Positions 1-9,928 of a DNA stretch of 64,000 nucleotides are shown one piece after another (positions within the stretch are counted from its first letter, which is position 1; the number at the start of each line of letters is the position of its first letter). Below the pieces are notes generated by a model. That model ran no database searches, was not told where the DNA came from, and saw only the letters and a program-made list of their open reading frames with translations. A program made the position numbers and the translations under genes. This stretch comes from Herbaspirillum rubrisubalbicans (GTDB lineage Bacteria; Pseudomonadota; Gammaproteobacteria; Burkholderiales; Burkholderiaceae_D): positions 2,976,001-3,040,000 of the forward strand of contig NZ_CP024996.1 of assembly GCF_003719195.1 (NCBI RefSeq), written 5' to 3'.

Positions 1-503
1 CCCAGATGGGCCCGCTGGTCAATGCGCACCAGTTGAAGACGGTGCTGGGTTATGTCGATATCGGTCGGACGGAAGGTGAAGTCCTGGTCGGCGGTCATCG
101 TATCGGCCGCACTGAACTGCAGGACGGCAATTTCATGGAGCCGACCCTGATCGCCACCACCAACAACTCGCGCGTGGCCAGAGAAGAGATCTTTGGCCCG
201 GTGGGCGCCGTCATCGCCTTCGAGGATGAGGATGAAGTCATCGCCATGGCCAATGACAGCGAGTTCGGTCTGGGCGGCGCAGTCTGGACCAAGACCCTCA
301 ATACCGCCCTGCGGGTGGCCTCGGGTGTGGAGACCGGTCGCATGTGGGTCAACACCTACAACCAGTTGCCCGCCCATGCCCCGTTTGGCGGCTACAAGAA
401 GTCCGGCATCGGCCGCGAAAACCACAAGATGATGCTGGAGCACTATTCCCAGTGCAAGAACATCTTCATCAGCATGGATGAGGCCAAACTGGGTCTTTAC
501 TAA
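1..503 (+). CDS. Aldehyde dehydrogenase, C-terminal part (5' end outside window)
   Basis: The reading frame is open from the first base and ends in TAA at 501-503, giving about 166 residues of an NAD(P)-dependent aldehyde dehydrogenase. The C-terminal hallmarks are present: AREEIFGPV, the MWVNTYNQ stretch and PFGGYKKSGIGRE, followed by the HKMMLEHYSQ helix typical of the AldB/ExaC (acetaldehyde or alcohol-derived aldehyde) subgroup. The catalytic cysteine and the NAD-binding half lie before the window. Because the upstream context is missing the substrate cannot be set; an ExaC-like role in ethanol or acetoin metabolism is the best guess. A strong hairpin follows the stop codon. Confidence 0.9.
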   Translation, partial: QMGPLVNAHQLKTVLGYVDIGRTEGEVLVGGHRIGRTELQDGNFMEPTLIATTNNSRVAREEIFGPVGAVIAFEDEDEVIAMANDSEFGLGGAVWTKTLNTALRVASGVETGRMWVNTYNQLPAHAPFGGYKKSGIGRENHKMMLEHYSQCKNIFISMDEAKLGLY

Positions 504-544
504 GCAGGACGAATCCAAGTAGTACAAGCAGCACGCATCACCCT

Positions 545-576
545 CGCAAGAGCCGCCTGCCCCAGGCGCTCTTGCG
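545..576 (+). terminator. Hairpin between aldehyde dehydrogenase and pntA
   Basis: Arms CGCAAGAG (545-552) and CTCTTGCG (569-576) pair, then after one bulged C an inner CGCCTG/CAGGCG stem closes on a CCC loop. It lies 42 bases after the dehydrogenase stop and ends 12 bases before the pntA ribosome binding site. No T-run follows, so it may be a weak terminator or an mRNA-processing structure rather than a classic intrinsic terminator. Confidence 0.45.
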
Positions 577-599
577 CAAGTCTCACAAAGGAAATGAAC

Positions 600-2186
600 A
601 TGGCGCTGACGGTTGGAATCCCCAAAGAGATATTTCCTGAAGAAAAAAGAGTGGCGGCTTCGCCCGAGATGGTCGCCAAATTGATCGCACTGGGTTTCCC
701 GGTGCTGATGGAAAACCAGGCAGGTGCGCTGGCCAATATGCCAGATGAAGCTTTCCGCGCAGCAGGCGCAAGCATCGCCGCTTCCCCGCAACAGGTCTGG
801 CAAGCAGCCGACCTCATTTTCAAAGTACGCGCTCCTTCCCTGGCGGAAGTCGCCTTGATGAAGGAAGGTTCCACCCTCATCAGTTTCATCTGGCCAGCAC
901 AAAACGCCGAGCTGATGGCCGCCCTGGCAGCCAAGCGGGCTACCGTGCTGGCAATGGATTGCATCCCCCGTATCTCGCGCGCACAAAAGTGCGATGCGCT
1001 CTCCTCCATGGCCAATATTGCCGGCTACCGCGCCGTCATTGAGGCCGCCAATCAATTCGGTCGCTTCTTTACCGGTCAGATCACGGCGGCCGGCAAGGTA
1101 CCGCCGGCCAAGGTGTTCGTGATCGGTGCCGGCGTGGCGGGTCTGGCCGCGCTGGGCACAGCGGTCTCGCTGGGCGCCGTGGTGCGCGCCAACGATACCC
1201 GCCAGGAGGTGGCCGACCAGATCAAGTCCATGGGCGCCGAGTTCGTCGGCGTCAATTACGTCGAAGAAGGCTCCGGTGGCGGTGGCTATGCCAAGGTGAT
1301 GAGCGAGGGCTACCAGCAAGCCCAGCGCCAGGTCTTTGCCGAGCAGGCCAAGGATGTCGACATCATCATCACCACCGCATTGATCCCCGGAAAACCCGCA
1401 CCCAAGCTCATTACCAGCGAGATGGTGCAGAGTATGCGTCCCGGCAGCGTGATCGTCGACCTGGCCGCCGAACAGGGCGGCAATTGCGAACTGACGGTGC
1501 CAGGCGAAGTCGTGGTGCGCCACGATGTGACGATCATCGGCTATACCGATCTGCCGTCACGTCTGTCCAAGCAATCCAGTACGCTGTACGCGACCAACCT
1601 GCTGCGCCTGACCGAGGAACTCTGCAAGACCAAGGACGGCATCATTCTGGTCAATATGGACGATGAGATGATCCGCGGCGCCACCGTGCTCAAGGACGGC
1701 ACGGTGACCTGGCCGCCGCCAGCCATCAAGCCGGCAGTTGCCCCCGCCAAGCCCGCGCCCAACGCACCGGCCACAGCCCCGCAAGCCAAGGCAGCCCCGG
1801 TCAAAAAGCCCGCCTCGCGCTGGGGCCCGGTGATCTTCGGTGGCCTCGCCGCCGTGTTGCTGTGGCTGGTGGGCAGCTATGCACCGACCGAGTTCCTGGA
1901 ACACTTCACCGTGTTCATCCTGGCCTGCTTCGTCGGCTACATGGTGGTGTGGAACGTGACGGCGTCGCTGCATACGCCATTGATGAGCGTGACCAATGCC
2001 ATCTCCAGCATCATCGCCATCGGCGCCATGACCCAGGTGAGCCCGGCTCTGGGAACGTCAGGAACGCCCTCCTCCTATCTGATATTCGCCTTGGCCATTG
2101 CCGGCATCGTGCTGACCGCGGTGAACATGTTCGGTGGCTTCGCCGTGACGGGTCGCATGTTGGCGATGTTCCGCAAACAAGGATAA
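600..2186 (+). CDS. pntA: NAD(P)+ transhydrogenase alpha subunit (fused form)
   Basis: Alpha subunit of the membrane transhydrogenase that couples hydride transfer from NADH to NADP+ to proton entry, supplying NADPH. About 528 residues: an alanine-dehydrogenase-like N-domain, an NAD-binding domain with [11 protein letters not shown] near residue 177 and the [13 protein letters not shown] region, an Ala/Pro/Lys-rich linker (about residues 375-405), then about four hydrophobic segments that form part of the membrane domain. It is the fused PntA form of enterobacteria, not the split PntAA/PntAB. An ATG at 594 is in frame, but only the ATG at 600 has AAAGGA at a proper distance (7 bases). pntB follows after two bases. 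Confidence 0.95.
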   Translation: MALTVGIPKEIFPEEKRVAASPEMVAKLIALGFPVLMENQAGALANMPDEAFRAAGASIAASPQQVWQAADLIFKVRAPSLAEVALMKEGSTLISFIWPAQNAELMAALAAKRATVLAMDCIPRISRAQKCDALSSMANIAGYRAVIEAANQFGRFFTGQITAAGKVPPAKVFVIGAGVAGLAALGTAVSLGAVVRANDTRQEVADQIKSMGAEFVGVNYVEEGSGGGGYAKVMSEGYQQAQRQVFAEQAKDVDIIITTALIPGKPAPKLITSEMVQSMRPGSVIVDLAAEQGGNCELTVPGEVVVRHDVTIIGYTDLPSRLSKQSSTLYATNLLRLTEELCKTKDGIILVNMDDEMIRGATVLKDGTVTWPPPAIKPAVAPAKPAPNAPATAPQAKAAPVKKPASRWGPVIFGGLAAVLLWLVGSYAPTEFLEHFTVFILACFVGYMVVWNVTASLHTPLMSVTNAISSIIAIGAMTQVSPALGTSGTPSSYLIFALAIAGIVLTAVNMFGGFAVTGRMLAMFRKQG

Positions 2187-2188
2187 TC

Positions 2189-3598
2189 ATGAATGCTTCT
2201 TCTCTTGTGACCACCAGTTATATCGGAGCCATCGTGCTGTTCATCCTGAGTCTGGGCGGCCTGTCCAACCCGGAAACGGCACGACGCGGCAATGTCTACG
2301 GCATCATCGGCATGGCCGTGGCCATCCTGGCGACCATCTTCGGTCCGCATGTGACCATGAGCGGCCTGCCCTACCTGATCTGTGCCATCCTGGTCGGCGG
2401 CAGTATCGGCTTGATCGCCGCCCGGCGCATCAAGATGACCCAGATGCCCGAACTGGTGGCCTTGATGCACAGCCTGGTGGGTCTGGCAGCCAGCCTGATC
2501 GGCTTCGTGTCCTATTTCAGTCACGCCGAGTCGGCCGCCGGTGCCAGCAGCGCCATCTTGAAGGTGGAAATCTATATCGGCGTGTTGATCGGCGCCGTCA
2601 CCTTCTCCGGCTCCCTGATCGCCTTCGGCAAGCTGGCCGGCAAGATCGGTGGCAAGCCTTTGATGCTGCCCGCACGTCACTGGCTCAATCTGGCCTGCCT
2701 GCTGCTCATGATCTGGCTGGCGGTGGACTTCGTGGGTGCCGATAGCACTGCGCAAGGACTGCTGCCCTTGCTCATCATGACCGGCCTGGCCTTGCTCTTC
2801 GGCATCCACATGGTGATGGCCATCGGTGGTGCCGACATGCCGGTGGTGGTGTCGATGCTCAACTCCTATTCCGGCTGGGCTGCCACGGCCACCGGCTTCA
2901 TCCTCTCCAATGACTTGCTCATCGTCACTGGTGCGCTGGTGGGCTCCTCGGGCGCCATCCTGTCCTCCATCATGTGCAAGGCCATGAACCGCAATTTCTT
3001 CAGTGTCATTGCCGGTGGCTTTGGTACGGGCGCTGCCAAGGTCCAGGGCGAACATGCTGCTATCGCCGGCGAGGTCACGGCCATCAGCGCCCAGGACACC
3101 GCCGGTCTGCTCAAGCAAGCCAAGAGCGTCATCATCGTGCCCGGCTACGGCATGGCGGTCGCCCAGGCCCAGCACACCGTCTGGGAAATCACTGCATTCC
3201 TGCGCGAGCGTGGCGTCAATGTGCGCTTCGGCATCCACCCGGTCGCTGGCCGGATGCCTGGCCACATGAACGTGCTGCTGGCCGAGGCCAAGGTGCCCTA
3301 TGACATCGTGATGGAAATGGATGAGATCAACCATGACTTCCCGGACACCGACGTGGCCGTCGTGATCGGCGCCAACGACATCGTCAACCCGGCGGCCGAA
3401 GACGATCCCACCAGCCCCATCGCCGGAATGCCGGTGCTGCAGGTCTGGAAAGCCAAGTGCGCCATCGTGATGAAGCGCTCCATGGCCTCCGGCTACGCGG
3501 GCGTGGACAATCCGCTGTTCTATCGGGACAACACCAGGATGCTGTTTGGCGACGCCAAGAAGATGCTGGACGAAGTATTGCTGGCCCTGAAGGGTTGA
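2189..3598 (+). CDS. pntB: NAD(P)+ transhydrogenase beta subunit
   Basis: Beta subunit of the proton-pumping transhydrogenase, 469 residues. The N-terminal half is a series of hydrophobic helices forming most of the proton channel; the C-terminal third is the NADP(H)-binding domain, seen from the [12 protein letters not shown] segment, the [22 protein letters not shown] stretch and the [10 protein letters not shown] motif. The ATG at 2189 is two bases after the pntA stop, so the two subunits are translationally linked. The frame is open further upstream inside pntA but that part is a shadow. The gene converges on the oxidoreductase gene with only 19 bases between. Confidence 0.96.
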   Translation: MNASSLVTTSYIGAIVLFILSLGGLSNPETARRGNVYGIIGMAVAILATIFGPHVTMSGLPYLICAILVGGSIGLIAARRIKMTQMPELVALMHSLVGLAASLIGFVSYFSHAESAAGASSAILKVEIYIGVLIGAVTFSGSLIAFGKLAGKIGGKPLMLPARHWLNLACLLLMIWLAVDFVGADSTAQGLLPLLIMTGLALLFGIHMVMAIGGADMPVVVSMLNSYSGWAATATGFILSNDLLIVTGALVGSSGAILSSIMCKAMNRNFFSVIAGGFGTGAAKVQGEHAAIAGEVTAISAQDTAGLLKQAKSVIIVPGYGMAVAQAQHTVWEITAFLRERGVNVRFGIHPVAGRMPGHMNVLLAEAKVPYDIVMEMDEINHDFPDTDVAVVIGANDIVNPAAEDDPTSPIAGMPVLQVWKAKCAIVMKRSMASGYAGVDNPLFYRDNTRMLFGDAKKMLDEVLLALKG

Positions 3599-3617
3599 AC
3601 ACGGACGCAGCAATGCC

Positions 3618-4910
3618 TCAGGAAAAACGGTCCAGCACGCTATACCAGGCCACGCCGGCTGCAATGTAGAAGCGCTGCAATCCATGCAGCGGGATGGGGC
3701 TGATGGTGCTGACCGGGAAGGGAAATACCGCCCCTGCCTGCGCGCGCAGACGCTGCGCCAGGCAGCGCCCCATGGTACTGGCCATGGCGATGCCGCGACC
3801 GTTGTAGCCCACTGCGGCGGTCAGCCCGGGCGCAGGTTCATGCACATGCGGCATGAAGTCACGCGTGATGGCGACCCGTCCCGACCAGCGGTACTCGAAG
3901 CTCACCCCGGCCAGTTGCGGAAACAGCAAGGCCACCGAGCGCTCCAGATGGGCGAAATCGTCCACCCCGCGCGGCTCACCGAAAGGACCGCGCCCCCCCA
4001 TGAGCAGACGCCCCTGGGCATCGCGCCGGTAATACAGCAGCAGACGCCGCGAATCGGAGGTGACCTCGCCAGCCGGCAGGATGCTCGCTCCCAGTTGCGG
4101 TGATAGCGGCTGGGTGGCGACGATGAAACTGTTGGCGGCAATTACCGATTGCCGCAGATGCGGCCACAGGTCATCGGTATAGCCATTGGTGGCAAGCACC
4201 ACCTGGTCGGCATCGATGTGCGGCCCCTGCGCGCTATGTACACGCCAGCCGCCCTGGCGCCGCTCCAGCTGCGCCACCCGCGTATTGCCATGGATGGCCA
4301 CACCCAGCCGCTGCGCGGCACGCGCCAGTCCCCGGCAATACTTGAGCGGATGCAGACTGCCGGCACGCTCATCCTTCCACCCGCCGACATAGGCATCGGT
4401 GCCGATGCGGCGCGCCACTTCGGCACCATCCATGAGCTGCGCCGGCGCCCCTTCGGCCATCCACTGGCGCGCACGCGACTCCAGTGCGCGCATCACCTTG
4501 GGCGAATGGGTGGGCTGGATCCAGCCACCACGGTGCGCATCGCAATCGATGCCATGACGGGCAATCAGATCGAAGACCGTATCAGCGGCCGACCCGATGG
4601 CAGCGATCAGCGGATCGGCCACGGCACTGCCGAACATCACCCGCAATTGATCCGGATCGTACTTGAGGCCGGGAATGACCTGCCCGCCATTGCGCCCGGA
4701 CGCCCCCCAGCCGGGTGCATGGGTATCCAGCACACACACCGAGACACCCGCCTCGGCCAGGTGCAAAGCGGTGGAAAGCCCGGTATAACCCGCACCGATG
4801 ATGGCGACGTCGTAACGCGCACTGGCCTGCAGTGGCGGCGTGACGGGAATTTCACCACCGGTAGCGGACCACAAGGAGAGCTGCTGGCCTGCATTGAAAT
4901 CGTGCGTCAT
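3618..4910 (-). CDS. FAD-dependent amine oxidoreductase, PuuB/OrdL-like
   Basis: A 430-residue DAO-superfamily flavoprotein. The N-terminal Rossmann motif GAGYTG (residues 39-44) binds FAD, and the GWGASGRNGGQV segment is characteristic of PuuB-like gamma-glutamylputrescine oxidases and their relatives. Lying downstream of a polar amino-acid-type ABC transporter and close to puuD-puuA-spuC-puuC, it probably oxidises gamma-glutamylputrescine or a related glutamylated or free amine to the aldehyde used by the PuuC-like dehydrogenase. The ATG at 4910 has GAGG at 8 bases; an in-frame TTG at 4937 is less likely. It is the last gene of the SBP-permease-ATPase-oxidase transcript. The exact amine substrate is inference. 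Confidence 0.8.
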   Translation of the reverse strand: MTHDFNAGQQLSLWSATGGEIPVTPPLQASARYDVAIIGAGYTGLSTALHLAEAGVSVCVLDTHAPGWGASGRNGGQVIPGLKYDPDQLRVMFGSAVADPLIAAIGSAADTVFDLIARHGIDCDAHRGGWIQPTHSPKVMRALESRARQWMAEGAPAQLMDGAEVARRIGTDAYVGGWKDERAGSLHPLKYCRGLARAAQRLGVAIHGNTRVAQLERRQGGWRVHSAQGPHIDADQVVLATNGYTDDLWPHLRQSVIAANSFIVATQPLSPQLGASILPAGEVTSDSRRLLLYYRRDAQGRLLMGGRGPFGEPRGVDDFAHLERSVALLFPQLAGVSFEYRWSGRVAITRDFMPHVHEPAPGLTAAVGYNGRGIAMASTMGRCLAQRLRAQAGAVFPFPVSTISPIPLHGLQRFYIAAGVAWYSVLDRFS

Positions 4911-4926
4911 CTGCGCCACCTCGCTC

Positions 4927-5655
4927 TCATTTACCAATCACGCGGCGCAGGAAATCCTGGGTGCGTGCATGTTGCGGTGCCGACAGCACCTGCGCGGCCG
5001 GACCGGATTCGACGATGCTGCCGCTGTGCAGGAAGCACACGCGGTCGGCCACTTCGCGCGCAAAACCCATTTCGTGGGTTACCACGATCATGGTCATGCC
5101 ATCGGCAGCCAACGTGCGCATCACGGCCAACACTTCGCCCACCAGTTCGGGGTCCAACGCCGAGGTCGGCTCATCGAAGAGAATGGCCTCTGGCTGCATC
5201 GCCAACGAACGCGCAATGGCCACGCGCTGTTGCTGACCACCCGAGAGCTGCGCCGGATAGGCATCGCAACGCGCCGCCAGGCCCACTTTCTCCAGCAGCG
5301 CCATGGCCTGCACCCGGGCCTGTTCGCGCGGCACGCGATTGACGAACACCGGCCCCTCGGTCACGTTTTCCAGCACGGTGCGATGCGGGAACAGGTTAAA
5401 GCGCTGGAACACCATGCCCACCCGGGTACGCAAGCGGTGGATGTCGGCACTGTCGCGATCGACACGCTGGCCATCAATGAGGATGTCTCCGCGCTCATAG
5501 GACTCCAGTCCGTTGATACAGCGCAGCACCGTGGACTTGCCCGAACCCGATGGGCCGATCAGGCAGACCACCTCGCCCTCGGCCACCGACAGCGAGACAT
5601 CCTTGAGCACCTCGTGCTGGCCGAAGCACTTGGAAATACGCTTGACCTCAATCAT
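4927..5655 (-). CDS. Polar amino acid-type ABC transporter ATPase (GlnQ/HisP family)
   Basis: A 242-residue ABC ATPase that energises uptake by the adjacent permease. Visible motifs in order: Walker [11 protein letters not shown]-loop [11 protein letters not shown], signature [15 protein letters not shown], Walker [14 protein letters not shown] and the switch histidine in VVTHEMGFA. Length and sequence are those of the GlnQ/HisP/OccP subfamily. Its start ATG overlaps the permease stop by four bases. The transported compound is not set by the sequence; the putrescine gene context points to a polyamine, its precursor amino acid or a related cation. Confidence 0.92.
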   Translation of the reverse strand: MIEVKRISKCFGQHEVLKDVSLSVAEGEVVCLIGPSGSGKSTVLRCINGLESYERGDILIDGQRVDRDSADIHRLRTRVGMVFQRFNLFPHRTVLENVTEGPVFVNRVPREQARVQAMALLEKVGLAARCDAYPAQLSGGQQQRVAIARSLAMQPEAILFDEPTSALDPELVGEVLAVMRTLAADGMTMIVVTHEMGFAREVADRVCFLHSGSIVESGPAAQVLSAPQHARTQDFLRRVIGK

Positions 5656-6308
5656 CGTGCCCTCCCCTTGCTATTGCGGATTTCCAGGCGACGGATCAGA
5701 AATACCAGCGGCAGCGACAGCAGCAGGTACAACACCGCTACGGTGGTATAGACAGTCATATTCTGGAAGGTGCTGGAAGCGATCATCTGGCCTGCACGCG
5801 TCATTTCCAGCACGGTGATGGTGGAAACCAGCGAGGAATCCTTGAGCATCATCACCAGCGTATTGCCGTAGGGCGGCAGCGCAATGCGAAAGGCCTGCGG
5901 CAGGATCACGCGGCGCATGATCAGGGGTCCGCGCATACCGATCGATTGCGCCGCCTCAATCTGCCCCACATCCACCGCCTCGATACCGGCACGGAAATTC
6001 TCCGCCTGGTAGGCCGAATAGGCGATGCCCAGACCGATCACGCCGGCGTGGAAGGCGCTGAGCTGGATACCGATGTCAGGCAGCACGAAATAGATGTAGA
6101 ACAGCTGCACGATGATCGGCAGGCCGCGGATGATGTTGACGATGGTAGCGCCGGCCAGGGCGACGGCCTTGATGCGCGAAACCTTCATCAGGGCCAGTAG
6201 CAGTCCCAGCAGCGAACTGAGCAGGAAAGACAGGATCGTGACTTCGACGGTGACCAGCGCTCCCTGAAGGAGGATGGGCAGGAAGTCCAGCACGTTTTGC
6301 AGGAGCAT
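5652..6308 (-). CDS. Polar amino acid-type ABC transporter permease (HisM/GlnP family)
   Basis: Inner-membrane permease of about 218 residues with several hydrophobic segments and the coupling-helix EAA loop ([29 protein letters not shown] region) that contacts the ATPase. Only one permease is encoded, so it probably works as a homodimer. The start is uncertain: the ATG at 6308 gives the usual short N-terminus for this family, while an in-frame TTG at 6332 would add eight residues; neither has a clear ribosome binding site. The stop overlaps the ATPase start (ATGA), the usual coupling within such operons. Confidence 0.88.
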   Translation of the reverse strand: MLLQNVLDFLPILLQGALVTVEVTILSFLLSSLLGLLLALMKVSRIKAVALAGATIVNIIRGLPIIVQLFYIYFVLPDIGIQLSAFHAGVIGLGIAYSAYQAENFRAGIEAVDVGQIEAAQSIGMRGPLIMRRVILPQAFRIALPPYGNTLVMMLKDSSLVSTITVLEMTRAGQMIASSTFQNMTVYTTVAVLYLLLSLPLVFLIRRLEIRNSKGRAR

Positions 6309-6389
6309 GGGCGTGGAGAATGGCGAGGGCAAGGACCACAGGCGGAAGGTGTGCCGAGCCTTGGGATGGCGGTCGGCACAGTATCGTTG

Positions 6390-7157
6390 TCAGTTCAGCT
6401 TCCACTGCTCCACGATGCGCGCCAACGTGCCATCGGCCTTGAGCTCGGCGATGGCCTTGTTGAGGCGCTCCATGAGCTTGGGATCACCCTTGCGGATGAC
6501 CAGGCAGACATCGCCCATCAGCGTTGGCTGATACTCCTTGACCAGGCGCACCTGCGCATTGGCGCCCTGCGACAACTGGTAAGCCACGATGGGGCGGTCA
6601 CCGAAGCCAGCCTTGATGCGGCCCAGGCCGACGTCGCGCATCATGTCGGCCACCGAATCGTAGGTCTTCACTTCCTTGAAGCCGCCCTTCTTGTTGAGTG
6701 CATCCACGAAGACAGTGCCGACCTGGGCACCGACGATCTCGCCCTTGAGATCATCTAGCGTCTTGTAGACCTTCTGGTCCTGGGCGTTGACGAACAATCC
6801 CTCGCCGTAGGAATACACCGGATCACTGAAGTCGACGATCTGGGCACGCGCCTCCGTCTTGAGCATGGCGGCGGCGATGATATCGATCTTGTTGCCGGTC
6901 AGCGAGGGAATCAACGCAGCAAACGGAGTCTGCTGGATGTTGACACTGAAGCCGGCCTTGCTGCCCACCGCAGTGACCGTATCGATCATCATGCCCTGCA
7001 GCTTGTTGGTCTTGATATCGAGGAAGGTGAACGGCACCCCGGTCGAGGTGGCCCCGACGTTGTAGCTCGATTGCGCCATGGCCGGCGCTGCGACCAGCAT
7101 GGAACCCAGCGCGATGGCGCCGAACAATTGCTTCAACAGATGATGGAACGGTTTCAT
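6390..7157 (-). CDS. Periplasmic solute-binding protein, family 3, of the same ABC transporter
   Basis: A 255-residue periplasmic binding protein beginning with a clear signal peptide (about 28 residues, ending APAMA before QSSY). The mature part has the family 3 fold signatures GVPFTFLD, GMMIDTVTAV and the C-terminal KAIAELKADGTLARIVEQW segment. It has no lipobox cysteine, so it should be soluble. The ATG at 7157 is preceded by GGGGAG at 5 bases. It is the first gene of the transporter-oxidase transcript and is divergent from the IclR regulator, which very likely controls it. Confidence 0.9.
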   Translation of the reverse strand: MKPFHHLLKQLFGAIALGSMLVAAPAMAQSSYNVGATSTGVPFTFLDIKTNKLQGMMIDTVTAVGSKAGFSVNIQQTPFAALIPSLTGNKIDIIAAAMLKTEARAQIVDFSDPVYSYGEGLFVNAQDQKVYKTLDDLKGEIVGAQVGTVFVDALNKKGGFKEVKTYDSVADMMRDVGLGRIKAGFGDRPIVAYQLSQGANAQVRLVKEYQPTLMGDVCLVIRKGDPKLMERLNKAIAELKADGTLARIVEQWKLN

Positions 7158-7405
7158 ACGACTCCCCTTGTACGCATGATCACGACCCGGCGCGATCAGG
7201 ATGGACGGCTGGAAGTCCGCGCGATGACGTGGCGACCATCGGCGGTGCGTGGACGACAACGGTCCCTGGCAGGACCGGGTGCTGTAAAACCGGAAACGAC
7301 CTCGCATCGGACTGCCCGGTATGGCCTCGATGCGGGATGAAGATATCAATATGACGTCTTGAAATAAGTATATTTGGTTTAAACAAATCGTCAATAGATA
7401 TTTAT

Positions 7406-7422
7406 GTATCGATATTCGATAC
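7406..7422. promoter_or_regulatory. 17-bp palindrome, candidate IclR operator
   Basis: GTATCGA-TAT-TCGATAC is a perfect 7-bp inverted repeat with a 3-bp spacer in the 319-bp intergenic region between the divergent binding-protein gene and the iclR-family gene, 55 bases before the regulator start. The surrounding 80 bases are much richer in A and T than the flanking genes, as expected for divergent promoters. IclR proteins bind short palindromes of this kind; assignment to this regulator rests on position only. Confidence 0.6.
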
Positions 7423-7476
7423 GATAGACGCGAATTTACTTTAGAATGGCGTCATTCCCACCCTGGAGGAGCGCGT

Positions 7477-8268
7477 ATGCGTGAGGTCGAAGAATCGCCA
7501 TCGGATATGCTGTTCAATCAATCGCTGGAAAAAGGATTGGCCGTGCTGCGCGCCTTCAATGCCCAGCGCCGCACCATGACGCTGGGCGATGTCGCCAGCG
7601 CCACTGGCATTTCCAAGAGTTCTGCGCAGCGCATGGTGCATACGCTGGAAGCGCTGGGCTATGTCTGCAAGCATCCCAAGACACGGCGCTACCAGCTCAC
7701 GCCCAAGGTGATGGAAGTGGGCTACAACTACCTGGCGGCCGACATCCTGGTGGACGTAGCCAATCCCTTCCTCTCGGAACTGGCCAACATCACCGGTGAA
7801 ACGGTCAATCTCACCGAGCCTTATCACTGCGAAATGGTGTATGTGGCGCGTTTCGTGGCCAGCAAGTTCATCCCCATCCACATGCCCATCGGCAGCCGCA
7901 TTCCGATGTACTGCACGGCCTCGGGGCGGGCTTACCTGAGCGCGTTATCTGCGGCCGAGGCACAGACGATCCTGATGGCTAGCGATCGTGTGGTCCACAC
8001 CCCCCATACCCTCACCGAGGTGGACGATATCATGCAAGCCCTGGTGGCCACGCGTGAACGCGGCTTTGCCAGCAACCGCGAAGAATTGTTCCTGGGCGAC
8101 ATGACCATTGCCTCGCCCATCTTCAACAGCGAGCGCACGCCCGTGGCCTCGGTGCATGTGGTCGCACCGACCAGCCGCTGGACCTTGGAAGATGCGGAAA
8201 AAAAACTGGGGCCGCTGGTGCTGGACTGCGCACGCGCTATTTCCAATTCGGTGCGCACCCTGGTGTGA
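7477..8268 (+). CDS. IclR-family transcriptional regulator
   Basis: A 263-residue regulator with an N-terminal winged helix-turn-helix (about residues 15-75, including TLGDVASATGISKSSAQRMV) and a C-terminal ligand-binding GAF-like IclR domain (about 90-255) with the GSRIPMYCTASGRAYLS and FASNREELFLGDMTIASPI segments conserved in the family. The ATG at 7477 follows GGAGGA at 6 bases. It is divergent from the ABC transporter-oxidase operon and converges on puuC, so it is the best candidate for controlling the surrounding polyamine genes. Its inducer is unknown. Confidence 0.92.
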   Translation: MREVEESPSDMLFNQSLEKGLAVLRAFNAQRRTMTLGDVASATGISKSSAQRMVHTLEALGYVCKHPKTRRYQLTPKVMEVGYNYLAADILVDVANPFLSELANITGETVNLTEPYHCEMVYVARFVASKFIPIHMPIGSRIPMYCTASGRAYLSALSAAEAQTILMASDRVVHTPHTLTEVDDIMQALVATRERGFASNREELFLGDMTIASPIFNSERTPVASVHVVAPTSRWTLEDAEKKLGPLVLDCARAISNSVRTLV

Positions 8269-8347
8269 GACGCCGAGGGAGCTTCGTCAAATGAGGTCAA
8301 CCAGGCCGCTTGCACAGGGCTCGGTATCTATCGGATAGTGCTGATCG

Positions 8348-8385
8348 CCCCGGCACGCAATCGCAGCAGCGACCACCTGCCGGGG
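8348..8385. terminator. Inverted repeat between convergent iclR and puuC
   Basis: Arms CCCCGGCA (8348-8355) and TGCCGGGG (8378-8385) with a 22-base loop lie in the 127-bp convergent region. No T-run follows on either side, so the function as a bidirectional terminator is only plausible. Confidence 0.3.
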
Positions 8386-8395
8386 TAATCCTGCT

Positions 8396-9883
8396 TCAGG
8401 AGAGCTTGATCCAGGTGGTCTTGAGCTCGGTGTATTTCTCCAGCGCGTGCAGCGACTTGTCGCGGCCATTGCCGGATTGTTTGTAGCCGCCGAAGGGTAC
8501 GCTGATGTCATCCTCATCATACTGGTTGACGTGCACCGTCCCCACCCGCAAGGCGCGCGCAGTCTGATGGGCCTTGGCCAGGTTGCCGGTCCATAAGCCA
8601 GCCTGCAGGCCGAAAGCGGTATCGTTGGCCGCAGCAATTGCATCGGCCAGGTCGGTAAAGCGGAACACCGACAACACCGGTCCAAAGATTTCCTCGCGTG
8701 CGATCTTCATGCTCTGGCCCACGCTGGCAAAGAGCGTCGGTTCGACGTAATAGCCACCGCTGTCCTGCCTCACCCGCTGCCCACCGGCCAGCAGTTGCGC
8801 GCCCTCTTCACGGCCCGATGCGATGAATCCCAGCACAGTATTCATCTGCACCTCATCCACGATGGCGCCCATGACCGTGTTTTCATCCAGGGGATCGCCC
8901 GGCTGGAACGACGGCATCAACGCCAGCGCCTTGTCGATGAAACGATCATAGATACCCGCTTCCACGTACAGGCGCGAAGGCGCGTTGCAGCTTTCGCCTT
9001 GGTTGAAGAAGATCGATCCCACCGCCGCCCGCACGGCGGCATCCAGGTCGGGGCAGTCGGCGCAGACGATGTTGGGCGACTTGCCTCCCAGCTCCGTCCA
9101 GACCCTCTTGAGATTGGATTGGCCGGCATATTGGGTGATCTGCTTGCCGATCCGGGTGGAACCGGTAAAGCCGATGCAATCGACGTCCTGATGCAGCGCC
9201 AGGGCTGCCCCGGCTTCATGGCCATAACCCGGCGTGACATTGAACACCCCGGCTGGAATGCCCGCCTCCAGCGCGATATCGGCCAACCGCAAAGCCGACA
9301 AGGGCGATTTTTCAGACGGTTTGAGGATGACGCTGTTACCGGCCGCCAGTGCCGGGGCGATCTTCCAGGACGCCATGATCATGGGGTAGTTCCACGGGAC
9401 GATGGCGGCCACCACGCCCACCGGTTCACGCGTGATCAAGGCCAGCGAGGCATCGCCGGTCGGGGCGATTTCGTCATAGAGCTTGTCGATGGCTTCGCCA
9501 TACCAGCGGATGCAATTGGCCGCAGCTGGCACGTCCACGCTACGGCTGTACTTGATCGGCTTACCCATGTCCAGGGTTTCCAGCAGCGCCAGTTCATCGC
9601 GGTATTGCAGGATCAGGTCGGCAAAGCGGATCAGGATGCGCTTACGCGCCGCCGGCACCAGGCCGGCCCAGCGCCGGTCCTCGAAGGCCTGGCGGGCGGC
9701 GGCCACGGCGCGGTCGATATCGGCCGTGTCGCAGCGGGCCACTTCGGCCAGCTTGCGGCCATCGATGGGGGAAATGCAATCGAAGGTGGCGCCAGACAGC
9801 GCCGCCACGCGCTGGCCATCAATGCTGGCGCGGCCGTCGCGCGGCACGGCGGCGGCGCGTTCATGCCAAAAGGTATCGCTCAT
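8396..9883 (-). CDS. puuC: Aldehyde dehydrogenase, gamma-glutamyl-gamma-aminobutyraldehyde type (PuuC-like)
   Basis: A complete 495-residue NAD(P)-dependent aldehyde dehydrogenase. Visible motifs: VPWNYPMIMASWKIAPALAAGN and the GFTGSTRIGKQI dinucleotide-binding segments, the general base glutamate in ELGGKSPNIV, the catalytic cysteine in GESCNAPSRL and the C-terminal VPFGGYKQSGNGRDKS. Closest by feel to PuuC/KauB, which oxidise gamma-glutamyl-gamma-aminobutyraldehyde or 3-aminopropanal-type aldehydes in putrescine breakdown. It is the last gene of the puuD-puuA-spuC-puuC set, 45 bases after the transaminase gene, which supplies the aldehyde. Confidence 0.88.
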   Translation of the reverse strand: MSDTFWHERAAAVPRDGRASIDGQRVAALSGATFDCISPIDGRKLAEVARCDTADIDRAVAAARQAFEDRRWAGLVPAARKRILIRFADLILQYRDELALLETLDMGKPIKYSRSVDVPAAANCIRWYGEAIDKLYDEIAPTGDASLALITREPVGVVAAIVPWNYPMIMASWKIAPALAAGNSVILKPSEKSPLSALRLADIALEAGIPAGVFNVTPGYGHEAGAALALHQDVDCIGFTGSTRIGKQITQYAGQSNLKRVWTELGGKSPNIVCADCPDLDAAVRAAVGSIFFNQGESCNAPSRLYVEAGIYDRFIDKALALMPSFQPGDPLDENTVMGAIVDEVQMNTVLGFIASGREEGAQLLAGGQRVRQDSGGYYVEPTLFASVGQSMKIAREEIFGPVLSVFRFTDLADAIAAANDTAFGLQAGLWTGNLAKAHQTARALRVGTVHVNQYDEDDISVPFGGYKQSGNGRDKSLHALEKYTELKTTWIKLS

Positions 9884-9928
9884 GATGATCTCGATTCGGT
9901 CAAGTTGAGGAGGAAGATCAAGGGGGAC

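Noticed and set aside
594..599. ATG at 594 as the pntA start
   Set aside because: It leaves only one base after AAAGGA; the ATG at 600 has normal spacing.
2075..3685. 536-codon open frame on the minus strand across pntB
   Set aside because: Antisense shadow of pntB; the translation is histidine- and aspartate-rich with no fold or motif, as expected from GC-rich codon bias.
4911..4937. TTG at 4937 as start of the PuuB-like oxidase
   Set aside because: Overlaps the ATPase gene and has no ribosome site; ATG at 4910 has GAGG.
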